A stretch of DNA of 64,000 nucleotides from Terebella lapidaria (taxonomy: Eukaryota; Annelida; Polychaeta; Terebellida; Terebellidae): the NCBI GenBank assembly GCA_949152475.1, contig OX424566.1, positions 28,062,423 to 28,126,422 of the forward strand. Reading direction: 5' to 3'. The notes beneath the pieces were generated by a model, which was given only the letters and a program-made list of their open reading frames with translations, was not told where the DNA came from and did no database searches. Below are positions 22,101 to 30,016 of this stretch, one piece after another; the stretch's first letter is position 1; every line of letters starts with the position of its first letter. A program made the position numbers and the translations under genes.

Positions 22101-24766
22101 CAGCACATGTAAGAATCAATATTCATTATCGTTAATGAAGGAAAATCCCCTATTTGATATGTATGTGTGGGTCTGTGGAATATTATAATACATGTATATA
22201 TACAGTGGTCCCTGTAAGATAAGACACCTCCTCCGAAATAAGACTTCCCTGTCTGTAAAGATTTTTTTGTATTCCCCAAAGATCAATTTAACATGTACTA
22301 GTAAATGAACCTGTGAAATAAGACTTCCTGTAAGATAAGACCTCATTTTCTCTGCAAAAGGTGAGGTCTTATTGATTGATTGATTATACTGACGTAACCC
22401 TGTGAGGGAACTTGCCTTACCACCATCCGACCAACTTTGGTCCGCGATATTTGGTGGCGCGTCGCCGCGGTGCAGCGCCTGGCATATTTTTTGGTTCCCG
22501 TGTATGTATGTAGTGTATGGACAGGATTTTCTGGTGTACTGCATTGATGGGTATTTGTAGCGCGGCCCATGACAGATACGGGTACGCCTAGTGAACTAGG
22601 TTTCTGCCCCTTCACCACCGCCGATACACAGAGTGCAGCAGTCTACAATGTATCACCTGGTCACCATATTAGTGTCCGCTCCAGGCTGACGGACTGAGAA
22701 GTGAGGGTAACCCTTGATCCGCTAAGTGAATTTTGATCGCCAAGAGCGGGGCTCGAACCAGCCAACGACGAACATTGAATTCCCTTCAGCAGCGGGCGAA
22801 CGACTTAGTGCATTGCGCCACGGCCACTTCTATCTTACAGGGATCACTGTAAATTGGTTCGCACTGATGCCCAGGGTGTTCTTGGGTATTGGAATACTTG
22901 CTCATAGATTAATGGAAGTTTTACAGTAAACTTTTACCCACTTATAAAACCATGCTAGAAACAGAGAAAAATTTATGTTAGCTCATATATATTTTCCCCA
23001 AAAAATTTCTAATTAAGGCCAAACAAAAAAAGGTCTGTGTTTATGGTATCCCTACCAATCCTATGTCAAAGGCCCCAACCCTAACTTTTTTCACCTTTTT
23101 TTTTTTTTTCATTCATGAATTATAACGGGTTGAGAGGCACACATATTGATAGACTGTTTTATTGAACAGAAAATGAAAACAAATGAGGACATGCAGAAAC
23201 CTATGATTTTCTGGAAAATGAGGGAGAAGTATAATGCTGCACAAAAATACACATGACTACAGTACAGGCATGCACATGGCCACAACATAGCTTCAATCAG
23301 CAAGCAGGAAAAAAAAAACTACCTAAGTTTTTGGGACCATGATACCCTTTAGAAACACAGACCTTTTTTTTTTGTCTAACATTACAGAATAGCAATGTTT
23401 ATTGCAACACAGTGAACCTCTGAATTCTTGAATGTTGATTGCAAATTCTTAAAAACGTAGAAACATGAATAGAAGTGTATCTACTTGGCTTTCCAATATA
23501 CCGCATTTGCTGAAGTTGTTTTAAGTATGAAAGAACGTTTGTAAAAAAGTTTTTGATAATGTCACGCAGGTGTCAAGTTTCATCAGAGTTCCCGGAGAGT
23601 TTCAGGCAAGCCCACTTCTCCCATGATTCTCTGCGAATCTCACGTGTCATGGCAATTCATGAAAATGACGGTAATATCAACACGAAGTTGTCAGATTCAT
23701 GATATTTCATTTGTTATTTATGACAAGCATGATAAGTACACAGCAGGTTCGTTTTTGATCCAGAAAATGTCAGCAAACCATTCGCTCTTATGAAATACAG
23801 AGTTATATCCGGAATAAATGCCATTGATAAGTACACAGCATACCAGGCTGAAAATCGGCCTGTAACCGGATGGCGAATACGCCATTAGGGAAAGCACAAG
23901 TACTCGAGTACTCGTCAACGAGTCGAGTCACAGCAAGATCCGAGTTTTAAATTGATAACCGAGTACTCGTTGAACAAAACTAAGACTTTTTTCAGTAAAT
24001 ATCACGAAATGAGCGCTCAAAACCATGACAAAACATTGAAAAAAGATCAAAATTTGAGTTCTTGTTGACATTGTTTCGAACAAGAACTAGCTGCGCCACC
24101 TGGCGAATCACTGGTGCTGCCTCTGGGCTATAGCGAGTGCACTGTGAACTAAGTCACCTGATTCAAACAAGATGTCTGCACCCATCTGAGAAGGAATGCA
24201 ATTTAGCTGTTCAGTAATTTAGTGAATATATATCCGATATTCAATTCTAAACTACTTGGCAACGTACGGTTTTACCTTCTGAATGAATGCCCCCACTCAT
24301 TAATTCAGCAATTGACGATCTATTCGAAAAAAATTGACTAATGCAATCTACATTTGGTAATTTTTTACGAGTACTCGGTTACGAGTCGAGTCACAACACC
24401 CGAGTACTCGAGTTACGAAATCTGTACTTGTGCTGACCCTATACGCCATAGCGTATTCCCTGCCTTTGGGAGATTGGAATACGCTTGCCAGAGTCAGACA
24501 CAGTCATAAATTTAACAAAATCAGTCGGGCATCTTATCTGTCATAACAATCGTCGTCACTTGACCCGCAATTTGATAATTCTCAATGGCGGCCTGATCAC
24601 TTTGGCGGCCTTATCGCTGTCAGTCACTCAGTGACTCAGACTGACAGCCGGGGCGGGGGAGTCTGCGGGGAGTGAAACTGACAGTTGAGTTCTACCTTCC
24701 ATCTTCAATGTCGACTGGCAGAGTCCCATCTTGGTCTAACATAGAGTCTGCAACATTCCCAGCCAT
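7133..24766 (-). CDS. CDK5RAP2: CDK5RAP2/myomegalin-type centrosomal protein, CM1 domain (5' part)
   Basis: Twelve exons on the minus strand, joined by GT..AG and in frame: 24766-24696, 19589-19505, 19348-19238, 19046-18970, 18869-18671, 18552-18472, 17970-17899, 17768-17649, 17425-17378, 16563-16459, 15503-15429, 7249-7133. This gives 387 codons, and the gene continues past the left edge. Residues ~47-115 are a centrosomin motif 1: MKEYEQ, then KLSELKKENFNLKLRIYFLE, then NIELNVTVQELKNELQEKQE. In the family CM1 binds and activates the gamma-tubulin ring complex at centrosomes; Phe62 here matches the critical Phe75 of human CDK5RAP2. The rest is coiled coil, for example TCQEQLASCQEELAACQQEL. 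Exon 1 (MAGNVADSMLDQDG...) is assigned because it starts with ATG and its phase-2 end fits exon 2 exactly. The gene could equally be called the pro-orthologue of CDK5RAP2 and PDE4DIP. Confidence 0.88.
7543..7793. repeat. DIRS 3' terminal arm (left inverted repeat)
   Basis: Positions 7584-7793 are the reverse complement of 13881-14090, both exactly 210 bp. The outer 41 bp (7543-7583) is unique to this end and reappears, inverted, in the internal complementary region at 7852-7892. Confidence 0.88.
7836..7935. other. DIRS internal complementary region (ICR)
   Basis: 100 bp between the recombinase stop and the 3' arm. 7852-7892 is the inverse of the left outer end (7543-7583), and 7888-7910 is the inverse of the right outer end (14091-14113). 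Both are flanked by the TACCTCTATAATAAAC core shared by the arms. In DIRS-1 this region aligns the two cDNA ends so that they can be closed into a circle. The fused end sequence centres on AACTTCCTATTTATT, and CTTCC is common to both ends. Confidence 0.88.
8276..13633 (-). CDS. DIRS Gag-like and tyrosine recombinase ORF (1785 codons)
   Basis: One uninterrupted frame starting at ATG 13631-13633. The N-terminus is Cys/His-rich (MKCIVCKHYLPKWEAHNACW, then more CxxC pairs) and is followed by Pro/Ser-rich and Arg/Gly-rich stretches, as in DIRS Gag-like proteins. The C-terminal ~360 residues are a tyrosine recombinase. An N-terminal helical part (SLAVYQSKWTSFCAWCRRRK) precedes the catalytic set: Arg in SGKRRSELHAL (~1590), HDVR (His ~1723, Arg ~1726), Trp ~1749 and the nucleophile Tyr ~1759 in FTSFYLRE. 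The recombinase integrates circular element DNA. The middle (~731-1489) overlaps the RT ORF in another frame and resembles nothing known, yet has no stop. Whether Gag and recombinase are really one polypeptide is unclear; separate initiation or splicing is possible. Confidence 0.85.
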   Translation of the reverse strand: MKCIVCKHYLPKWEAHNACWQCRDTVYCRPSATCELCADWSIDEWKLCLQGLREIQARRFAGCPTPPSPSDSDSARPRPKASEERKRRLDLQLTNAVCAVSFDLSLSFSFSQVRVPGAARSALGTLTSPQPTGLCGSLLAPSLLAPRSHASLAERPGFQCPSVVSGSAGSVGLTTVPCARDPSGQRVLFPPPGRAPAPGAGFQPHSQGGFRSGPVSPVIRPPAPDFPSVTGPQAVATGAVASRGREPRAMSRPNPWVPGVSMSPRFPEFPFSDSPCVFQIAEDIKDDSPLTALPSGFVASSQGMLSFAQLADQGSSRASEPSGVPVQGSSSTTSEQRLRGELQSFREEMLGQWQQFLARFTPPQPPPPPSSPLLREEPSSDEEPSLQVSQSADQPLPGPSGLTLPRKRKADPDQEADQPESDDPLSWGEKLDFVKRVLPGLWPEEHAPAPVKKVARSMISSEIEHPRPSKDALRFPLSQGVRGSMQERMDETIRSNKSAIGAYPARPSVNDYYTSSELDDKPTALRRHHPHYAFFKEPKAVEIPWAALAELQHTFRVGLATDSAMDWLSMATRRAILQCRDQVLDNPDVDRDDLAEALLSCASLVTSIGKGVGDKVALDSHSLWVSELWRRDAFLSSLKFEVPDQLMTDMRVLHPVIPSSGAPTSLLLPDRSAELREVKKEADEKAAKSSTSNALLSQSKSLERLTQQMVSAFKKPQSAVQQSQPQQQPTRGRGRARGRASGLPFRGASAGSTRGDRGRGRGRGRGEAPKPAGEKKPGTYSFGFRAGSFARVSRRAAWSARFGRYSFLRRARRSSFNSVLERVGAARGLPLGRLDAPSRIRPEIREIATVIARPKGFHSSKRSRTPPCSPRGDNGDDRETSDRTCSRGHSRVLQRVVCGSQSVGGLETSDRSFSVEQVLNSADVFHGNAGASSFSHASRFVGGNDRSQRCLFPYSNETCSSQIPEISLSRPRMAVSGAPVRIIDSAVDFHHGGSGSPDSRPQAGDFYPPISRRLANPAPLSRNADRPSTVCGKSMLTDGVQNQPKKVRLVTASRLRLLGVSLSDYLRDCIADAGSSVKIIRAVRRLPSSHSTDGQTLAVPSRDAGVHGKVSSVGPPAHAAYSAASTLSMVPGHGRQIPARAGLSGSRFPSAMVAGSRQSAPRVVIPPAASIQARIYGCQYGRLGRSLGRQRGLGHLVFVSAGMAHKPVGTGGCVLGSQALGNTFPQSGCVGGHRQLHRCRLHQQAGRYEVPVAVPGRYRPPALVSRPGYFAFREAYPWSYECLGGPPLPEGPGPGHGVESCPQGIPISLRPMGHADGRFVCDPVEPQTSFVCVSHSRSHGHVSGCDVDVLGGHVRVCLPPSGVVGQGDRQVSDSPVSPPADCSVSTAEVVVPGPSGVDSRLPSSASGSVGPPQTTSLQHVSSGSRKSEASCLDIVERCFRKKGFSREVSARIARSNRKSSLAVYQSKWTSFCAWCRRRKVSPFRVDAPLISEFLLEKFNEGRAPSTIAGYRTAIAKTLKPKLGIDFGHDQGLTALINSFEIERPKARNPVPEWDLSLVLNVLRKDPFEPLERASLKLLTFKTVFLLALASGKRRSELHALSFSKVKWKSDGSSVLLGVIPSFLAKTQLAGTPLLSFSIPALTPSLGPGLEEDAKLCPVRALRIYVNRTRELHLGKRLLFVSYLKDFPNDIRPATISSWIKKCVRFCYEKSQAKKSTGFRVKAHDVRALAASLAFTNKVSLNDVMSACTWKSHNTFTSFYLRELAWEDDSGLQLGRLVAAERVVQL
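9166..11442 (-). CDS. DIRS reverse transcriptase / RNase H (plus MT-like region)
   Basis: An open frame of about 758 codons in the +1 frame relative to the long ORF and entirely inside it. There is no ATG near its 5' end, so expression by frameshift or splicing is likely. RT motifs run in order: PGFYSVLFVVPKASGGWRPV, VVTIDLKDAYFHIPM, FRALPFGLSTAPWIFT, and the active site YLDDWL at ~280. RNase H follows, with FTDASMDGWGAHWDD near 444, an ELEAV motif and ATDNSTVVAYIN. Downstream, MVDLFATRWNHKLP and YAYPP fit the methyltransferase-like segment described in DIRS elements, which I call only tentatively. The reading stays open to the start of the recombinase domain. The product copies element RNA into DNA. 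Confidence 0.88.
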   Translation of the reverse strand: MAVVEREAGPQGCPFAGPLPAAPEETVVVAEAEDAERLPSPQGKRNRVRIASDSGPDPLLECREELHGQLVSVDIPSSDEPVGARLILFWKEWERLGACPWVVSTLRRGFGLKFEKLPPLSPVPRGFTLPNDPERRRVLHEEITAMIEKQAIEPAPGDTPGFYSVLFVVPKASGGWRPVIDLSPLNKFLIVPTFSMETPEQVRSVMPRDSWVVTIDLKDAYFHIPMKPAVRKYLRFLYLGRVWQFRALPFGLSTAPWIFTMVAREVQILAHKRGIFIHQYLDDWLIRHHCRETLIVQAQFVVNLCSRMGFKINQKKSDLSPRRDFVFLGYRYQTTSETVLPTLDRQSKLSVLSEGFLRRIPQTARRWQSLLGMLASTEKLVPLGRLHMRPIQRHLHSQWSQVTGDRSQLVQVSPEVVSHLQWWLDPVNLLRGSSFRRPLPSRHVFTDASMDGWGAHWDDSEVSGTWSSSQQEWHINLLELEAVFLALRHWETHFLNQAVLVATDNSTVVAYINKQGGTKSQSLCQAAIDLLLWCHDRGISLFARHIPGHMNVWADRLSRRGQVQAMEWSLAPRVFQSLCGLWGTPMVDLFATRWNHKLPSFVSPIPDPTAMSVDAMSTSWEGMYAYAYPPAVLLDKVIAKFRTHQCRLLLIAPCLPQRSWFPDLLELIVDFPRQLPDRWDLLKQPRSSMFHQAPASLKLHAWILSSDVSERRDFQGRCPLGSPDQIENLLWQSTNRSGLPSVLGVVAGRLVLSESMLP
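13881..14113. repeat. DIRS 5' terminal arm (right inverted repeat)
   Basis: 13881-14090 pairs with 7584-7793. The outer 23 bp (14091-14113) is copied in inverse in the ICR at 7888-7910. Between this arm and the Gag ATG (13633) lies ~250 bp of untranslated leader. Confidence 0.88.
14202..15205. mobile_element. 1.0-kb non-autonomous TIR DNA transposon (TA target)
   Basis: Inverted ends read CCGTCTTTCACCAAAGATAA on the left and, inverted, CCGTCTTTCACCATAGATAA on the right, each next to a TA. ATAATCCGCACCCC-type motifs recur near the ends. An ORF of 133 codons (14797-15198) has no recognisable transposase motif and runs into the right TIR, so I treat it as incidental or a relic. It lies in intron 10/11 territory of the CDK5RAP2-like gene, 88 bp from the DIRS end. 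Confidence 0.75.
15504..16458. other. Intron of the CDK5RAP2-like gene, no feature seen
   Basis: AT-rich sequence between two phase-0 exons, with a short poly-C tract near 16375. I found no ORF, RNA gene or repeat structure that I can support. Confidence 0.5.
16640..17079. mobile_element. hAT-like MITE
   Basis: Ends are TAGTGATGGGA and its inverse TCCCATCACTA. The flanking 8-mers TGAGTTTG (16632-16639) and TAAGTTTG (17080-17087) match at 7 of 8 positions, as expected for an older hAT target duplication. There is no coding capacity. It lies in the intron between the exons at 17378 and 16563. A related left end (TAGTGATGTTCC...) starts near 63719. Confidence 0.7.
19671..21398. mobile_element. 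1.73-kb non-autonomous transposon with long TIRs
   Basis: The ends are inverted copies over about 85 bp, starting TCACGGTGGCCACCCGTTCC, with a possible 3-bp CCA duplication outside (19668-19670, 21399-21401). The subterminal motif CGCGTTATT recurs several times at both ends and sporadically in the interior. No transposase ORF is present. It sits in intron 1 of the CDK5RAP2-like gene, 80 bp from exon 2. Confidence 0.78.
22203..22849. mobile_element. Pogo/mariner-like MITE carrying a SINE-like insert
   Basis: Left end CAGTGGTCCCTGTAAGATAA, right end inverse CAGTGATCCCTGTAAGATAG, both flanked by TA. TIRs of this form are typical of Tc1/mariner-pogo MITEs. The interior from about 22360 to 22830 looks tRNA-derived and is listed separately. 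Confidence 0.7.
22360..22830 (-). repeat. tRNA-derived SINE-like sequence
   Basis: On the minus strand the 5' end has a box A-like TGGCGCAATGCACTA (22820-22806). About 50 bp on is a perfect-looking box B, GGTTCGAGCCCCG (near 22759-22747). A unique body follows, ending in a (TCAA)n/(ATCA)n tail near 22365-22385. This is the layout of a pol III SINE with a tRNA head and a short simple-repeat tail. Confidence 0.6.
22852..23877. other. Intron 1 sequence, no feature seen
   Basis: AT-rich intronic sequence with a few poly-T/poly-A runs (for example near 23090-23110). I found no coding segment, TIR pair or RNA gene. Confidence 0.5.
23886..24441. mobile_element. hAT MITE with perfect 8-bp target duplication
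   Basis: Ends TAGGGAAAGCACAAGTAC and inverse TAGGGTCAGCACAAGTAC, with further ACTCGAGTACTCG-type palindromic motifs inside. Both sides are flanked by TACGCCAT (23878-23885 and 24442-24449), an exact 8-bp duplication diagnostic of hAT insertion. 556 bp, no ORF. It lies in intron 1, 255 bp from exon 1 of the CDK5RAP2-like gene. Confidence 0.88.
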
Positions 24767-25147
24767 TGTTCTGTTCTAAATAAACGATTCGCTGTGAGTC
24801 ATGTCATCACGATCATCGCTACGCCGTCTTACAACTTGTTTTGTTGGCTTTGTAAATTTCCGCCATATTTTAATTCTGCACATGCGCTATTGACATTTTG
24901 AAAACAACAAGGGAGTGATCGTTTTCTGATACGATAAACTCCATGTAGGAAAATCGATGTCTGTCTAGGAGAGGGTGATTCATTTGTCATCATGATGAAC
25001 TGCTGTGCAAAGCAACAAAACACCTGTATTGTCTCAAACATCATTCGAGAGAAATAAATGGCAGGTATAATATTCTTTAAGCTCACGATCAGCTCATGGT
25101 GAAACAAAAAAATGTGACGAGCCTCACAAAATCTCTATGACAAAATG
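24767..25147 (-). promoter_or_regulatory. Presumed promoter/5'UTR region of the CDK5RAP2-like gene
   Basis: Sequence directly upstream of the start codon at 24766. It is inferred only from position; I see no clear TATA box or initiator. Confidence 0.35.
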
Positions 25148-25340
25148 AAAATTAGCCAAAGGGCTGAGAGGTTTCTAGAACTGGAGAAATGTATTAGGCC
25201 TATTAAGTTACAAAATGAAATAGCCGTATTTGACTTTTACGTCTATAAAAGATCAAAATCAAGGTCACCATTAAAACCTCCATACCCAGCATATAATTTC
25301 AATATGAATGTGCCATCATTTATGAGTTATATATCTTGAA
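25148..25340. repeat. Degenerate fragment of the TAGGTTACCGG element family
   Basis: Begins AAAATTAGCCAAAGGGCTGAGA and continues with a CAAGGTCACCA segment, like the outer part of the copies at 38392 and 58007, but strongly diverged and truncated. Confidence 0.5.
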
Positions 25341-25857
25341 GTATTCTGTTACTATATATACAGCTCATAGGCGTACTATGAAGGGGAAAATGTATGAAAT
25401 TGTTGAGTTCCAAAAAAAAATAATAGGGAAAAATCAGTTGGAAATCAAAAAAAATTATATAGACTCCATGGGGAAAAAAATCTGGTTGAAAATCTGACCA
25501 CAACACACAGATCGGTGATTCAAGGGCAACAGGGCAAGTTATATACACATCTCAAAGGCTACTCATAGAGATTCTAATGGATTAATTTGAGAAAAGATTA
25601 TTGACCACATCTTGTGTGAATGGCTGTCAGAAGTCACGTTCGCCACTGAAATCGCAATGTAGGACAGGACTTTTTTCTCAAGTATTCAATGAGTTCACTA
25701 TACCCAGCTCCTGTCATGGAGGAAGAAGTGGGTACAAGTCCATTTTCTAAGATATTCAGAATTCCCGGAGCCAGAGAAGTCAAAATAATTCGAAGACACC
25801 AAAACTGGTGATGACAGATGTCCTCGATCTACACAGAGTGAGGAGATCCCTTAGTGG

Positions 25858-28840
25858 ATGGAGGAGAGTGTTAGGGGACTCACTGACTTCTTGGCAGACA
25901 GCAAGATCCTCGTTTCAAAGGACTACCCCTGCAGCAAAGGACGGGGCACATTGAAAGGGAGAGGACAAAACTTTCCAGTGGACGGGAGGCAGCAGGCACC
26001 TTCTCCGGTAGTGGAAAGCAGGTGCCTTCTCTCTCAGGAGGGACCGACAGTCCAGAGAAGCTGGTGGGAAGCAAGAGTTGTGGGCCACCCTCATCTTCTA
26101 GCCATGCCTTCTGGCCCTGATACAGGTCCGAGGTTCACTGCTGGCAGCATGAGAGGATGACATCAGCACCCCTCTGCAGATGAGAGGGACTGCAAATGCT
26201 CTGCAGCACCATTGAGGGCCCAGCTCTTATATCGACGAATCCTGCTGCACTGTGGTGGTCTTCACTGGATGTACTGATGTACTCTGTGTCTGAGGAGATT
26301 GTGAGGCCGCAGGAGTGACTCCAAATGGAGTACCTCATCATTATCTGCATTTGTGCCAGCACCTGTGAAGTGGCGAAAACAGGTGCTCCCTGGCAAGTTC
26401 AACAGTGTCCCCATGGAGTGGCCAGGGTACTTAAGCCACATCTCATTGGTCACAGAAGTGAGCTGATGGAGAGAGACTTGCGCTGTACCTGGTGAACAGC
26501 TTGATGGATTCTCACGGGGATGAGACCGGGCCAGTTCATAGAATAGGATATCTTTGTGGAGAAGCAGGCCAAATGATTTGATCTCTCCTGCTAAGAAGAG
26601 ACTAACAGGGCGGTGCTTTGCAAAGCAGGAAACAGAAGACTGGAGAGACATTGCAAGCTTTTCCACAACATATCCAACGATCGGTCAAGAGAGCTGGTCT
26701 TATCCTTATCTAGGGAATGAGGCGCATGAAACCATTGTCTTGGAAAGCTTCCTAAAGGGCCAAGCGTATGAAGCCCATGGCTCTTATGAAGGACATGAGG
26801 ACCCTGCGACGGATTTTATCAACCAGTACAAGAGTGTTAACTGCAAACCAGTGCATGCATTCCACCCTCTGGTGAAGGAAAAGAGCCCGGCGGAGGCACC
26901 ACACGATGTGATGGTCTTCAATATATAAAGGATCGGCCTCCGCAAAAGAGGTTCAATAACCAAACAGTTCTGAGTCTCCGCTTCCCCACTTCAAGGGAAT
27001 GTTGGAGACCCAGGTCCAGATGATGGACCAGGTAATTGGACTGATGGGGATGGTTTTGAAGAAGGTGGAGGGAGTAACGAGTCTAGCATGAGTACTGGCT
27101 GTGACGACCACCCGGACTTGGAAGTACCATCAAAAATCGTCATACATACATACATACATACATACATAAAATTTATAGAGCGCCGGATCTAATGCCCTAA
27201 AGGTGTTACTCTAAGGCGCTTCACAATGAAACACTGATGTTACAAGAGTTAGTACATGATATAATAACTAGGTTGCTAATATGTCAGCTGATTATGCCTG
27301 GAGTGCTCGACATGGATGTGTTACACACTCTGGGTGATAAACTTGACCTCCCCAGTGGAGTGATGAGATTGAAAGAGTGGACAATATACTTGAGTGAGAG
27401 ACTCAAGAGTGAGTCCTTGGGCTATGCGTGGAGATCCTATTAGTCTCCTACCATGGTCTGAGATCCTATTCTCACTTCTGATCGAGGGTAACCAGGCATG
27501 AGACGACCATGCATGGGACTTGTGCAGCGGACAGCAGATAGTGACATGGTGATGTTAAAAGCCATTGTAGAACTGTGTGGGGATCAAGTGATGGTGCATC
27601 TTCTTAACATGAAGGAGCATGAGGTGACAATACATGGAGGAAAGCTGCTGGCAAAACTTACACTAAGTCAAGGAGATGATGCCAGTGATGAGTCAACATC
27701 AGCTGGACTATAATGAGCCTTCCCCTCCCGAGATGCAGAGCAATATATGCAACAGGAGACAGGGTCTGCAGAGACAGGGTTCTGCAGAGACAGGGTTAAA
27801 GACATTACATCTGCAGCCTTTGTTTGAATGTGTTATCCCCACACTGACTCCTGCGGTGGTCAGTAACCTCTGCACGTGTTCACAGGGGAATATCAGGGAC
27901 TCAGACAGACGTCACTGGTGCAGCACACCATAGATACAGAAGATGACAGATCCACCGAGCAACCCCTCCAGAGAGCACCATACAACATGCAGGAGCTTAT
28001 AGAGACGGAGGGGGACAAGATGATGAAAACAGGAGTGAAAACCCCACTGACACTTGTCCATAAGAAGGATGGAGCCACTCAATTCTGCATGAAGTACAGT
28101 GTGAGAAAAGATGCATATAGCTCCAACACTCTGGCCAGCACCAGAAACTTCTCCACGCTTGACCTAGATAGTGGATTCTGGCAGGTGGAGATGGAAAAGG
28201 AGGGAAGATCGCATTCACCACGAGGAGCAGTTTATACCAGTTCTGAGTGATGTCCTTCGGGTTGGCGAACTCACAGCCAACTTCCAGCGGTTCATGATGC
28301 CTGCACTGTGGGGGTTCTAGTGAAAGAGATATCTTGATTACCTGGATGATATGATCATTATTGGCTGTGATCTTCTGAAAGATGCCCTAGCTTCAATCTG
28401 GCGACCAACCCAGCCACCTTGGAGCTAGGGATGCAGGAGTTGCAGTGGAAGATGTCTCATCACCTGGACAATGTGATCCGCAGCGGGAATGATATGGTGT
28501 AGGAGGTGCATGAGCAACATGACTGATATGTTCCAGAGGCTCCAGGAGGCGGGCTTGAAGCTGAAGCCCTCAAAGTGCCAGCTTTTCAGAAGTCCGTTTC
28601 CTTGGTTGCAAGTTGTCTTAACGAGGAATTGTGTGTGATTCGGAGAAAGTAGATGCTGTGAAGTGCTATGAGCCTTCCCATGATCTAGTGAAAGTGGGTT
28701 GCTTCATCGGGTACCACCGGCTGTTCACTAAGAACTTTGCCATGAAGACGAGTGCAGGGAACATCTGCAGAGACATGGTCACCAGTTCAGAGGCTTTATG
28801 CTCACAGGATATTAGACTTAACCTGGACCTGGTGTAATCT
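25858..28840 (+). pseudogene. Decayed Ty3/gypsy gag-pol
   Basis: Broken reading frames on the plus strand still show pieces in the right order. A gag-like tail lies near 26700-26900 (LESFLKGQ). A protease-region remnant lies near 27300-27400 (LDMDVLHTLGDKLDL). RT follows at ~28040-28380 (TPLTLVHKKDGATQFCMKY, FSTLDLDSGFWQVEMEK, ANFQRFMMPALWG, then YLDDMIIIG after a stop). An RT-RNase H connection lies near 28510-28760 (MFQRLQEAGLKLKPSKCQLF). Several stops and frameshifts separate these blocks and I see no LTR pair, so it is dead. It is unrelated to the gag-only element. Confidence 0.75.
27130..27235. repeat. (CATA)n plus widespread AAATTTATAGAGCGCC repeat
   Basis: A (CATA)n run at about 27140-27168 is followed by a short block with GCGCC...AGGCGCTTCACA inverted halves, a common dispersed tail or MITE-like repeat in marine invertebrate genomes. 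It interrupts the gypsy relic. Confidence 0.5.
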
Positions 28841-29079
28841 TCCAACTATTATATAACCTGGTGACTGAACTGGGAGTCTAAACTGGTCGCTGAAGTGGAT
28901 CGTATTTCATATATTTTGTAAGTGATCATTCCTTGTCGTATATTGGTAATAAAACCCTTTTTTGTCACTGCATATGTTGCTGTTTGCTATCTCTAAATTG
29001 CTACAGTGACCTAAATATACAAGGACGTGTATTCGGACATGTCACCCTTTCACCAGCTTGAACCAACGCAGGGGCGGGT

Positions 29080-29300
29080 ACAGGATTTTGGGAGAGGGGG
29101 CCAAAAGTTTTGATCGACAGAGTGCCGAAGGTTTATGCATGCCCAATGTGTGTTCTAGGGCTCTCCTTGGACAAATTTCATGGCCTTGGAGAGTTTATGA
29201 ATGCCTGATCTGGGGTGGATCTAGGGTTATGAAGGGGGGGCCAAGATATGAAATATTGCGAAGCAAGTTGGCGAAGGCCGAGGGTCTGAGGCCCACTTAA
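29080..29300. repeat. Dispersed ~200-bp repeat, first copy
   Basis: Resembles the blocks at 30040-30640: shared phrases include TGCATGCCCAATG..TGTTCT, GGGCTCTCCTTGG, GGCCAAGATATGAAAT and GTCTGAGGCCCACTT. It lies just upstream of the THAP ORF. Confidence 0.6.
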
Positions 29301-29620
29301 AGTACAAGAGAAGTCAGAATCGATTGATTTTTTTTGTATATATATGCAATCAACTGGTCTCATAGATGACGAATGTGGCAAAATTTGAGTCAATCACCAC
29401 CTATCAATATATTTAATCGATAATAAAATCGCAGGGTGCGCTGCGAGCGTTCTGTTACGTCACAACGAGAACCCTCTCTCTCTCTCTCTCGCGGCCATTA
29501 CCAGCTGTAAGAAACACTTTACTCGAGCGAACTTCCTTTTACACGTGAATTGTTGGTTTAGTTTACCCGTTCTACTTCATTTTTTATAAACAAGGAGCTC
29601 ATATTTCATAGATTAGTACA

Positions 29621-30016
29621 ATGCCGAGGAGGTGTGTCATAGCTGGATGCGACGGAGAGGCCGTGACGAAGGTGCGGAGTATTCATCTTTTTCCCACGGC
29701 CACGCCATCCACGCCCGGCAGCGCCAGCATCAGGCAGCAGTGGGTGAAGTTCGTGCAGGTGTGGAGGGTGGGATGGCAGCCCACGGCCACATCGATGATC
29801 TGCTCTGACCACTTCACACCTGATGATTTCACCAACTGGCATCAGTTCACTGCAGGTGAATTTGTCCACATCCGTGTGAGCAATCCACTGCACAACTTGC
29901 CAGTTGCCACACGAGATAAAATTTTTGGAGATTTGTCCCAGAAGCTGGAAAGGACATGCATGCCCAGTGGAGTTTTTTTTTATAGGTTTCCTTTGTTCCA
30001 TTCCCCAATCCCGTAA
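29621..30016 (+). CDS. THAP-domain protein (single ORF, repeat-derived tail)
   Basis: ORF of 131 codons from the ATG at 29621. Residues 1-~85 are a THAP zinc finger of C2CH type: Cys5 and Cys10, the Phe24-Pro25 pair, Trp41, then Cys61-x2-His64-Phe65 in ICSDHFTPDDF. THAP domains bind DNA and are found in P-element-type transposases and in host transcription/chromatin factors. From about 29937 the sequence matches the dispersed repeat downstream (CCCAGAAGCTGG... then TATAGGTTTCCTTTG). The last ~25 residues are therefore repeat-encoded and the original C-terminus has been lost, or this is only a first exon whose donor I cannot identify. A CT-run and AT-rich sequence precede it. It may be a captured or truncated gene. 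Confidence 0.65.
   Translation: MPRRCVIAGCDGEAVTKVRSIHLFPTATPSTPGSASIRQQWVKFVQVWRVGWQPTATSMICSDHFTPDDFTNWHQFTAGEFVHIRVSNPLHNLPVATRDKIFGDLSQKLERTCMPSGVFFYRFPLFHSPIP

Noticed and set aside
25858-26928. Intact novel ORFs of 100 and 124 codons upstream of the gypsy RT
   Set aside because: Order, orientation and residual phrases fit decayed gag/protease of the same element; frames are broken.
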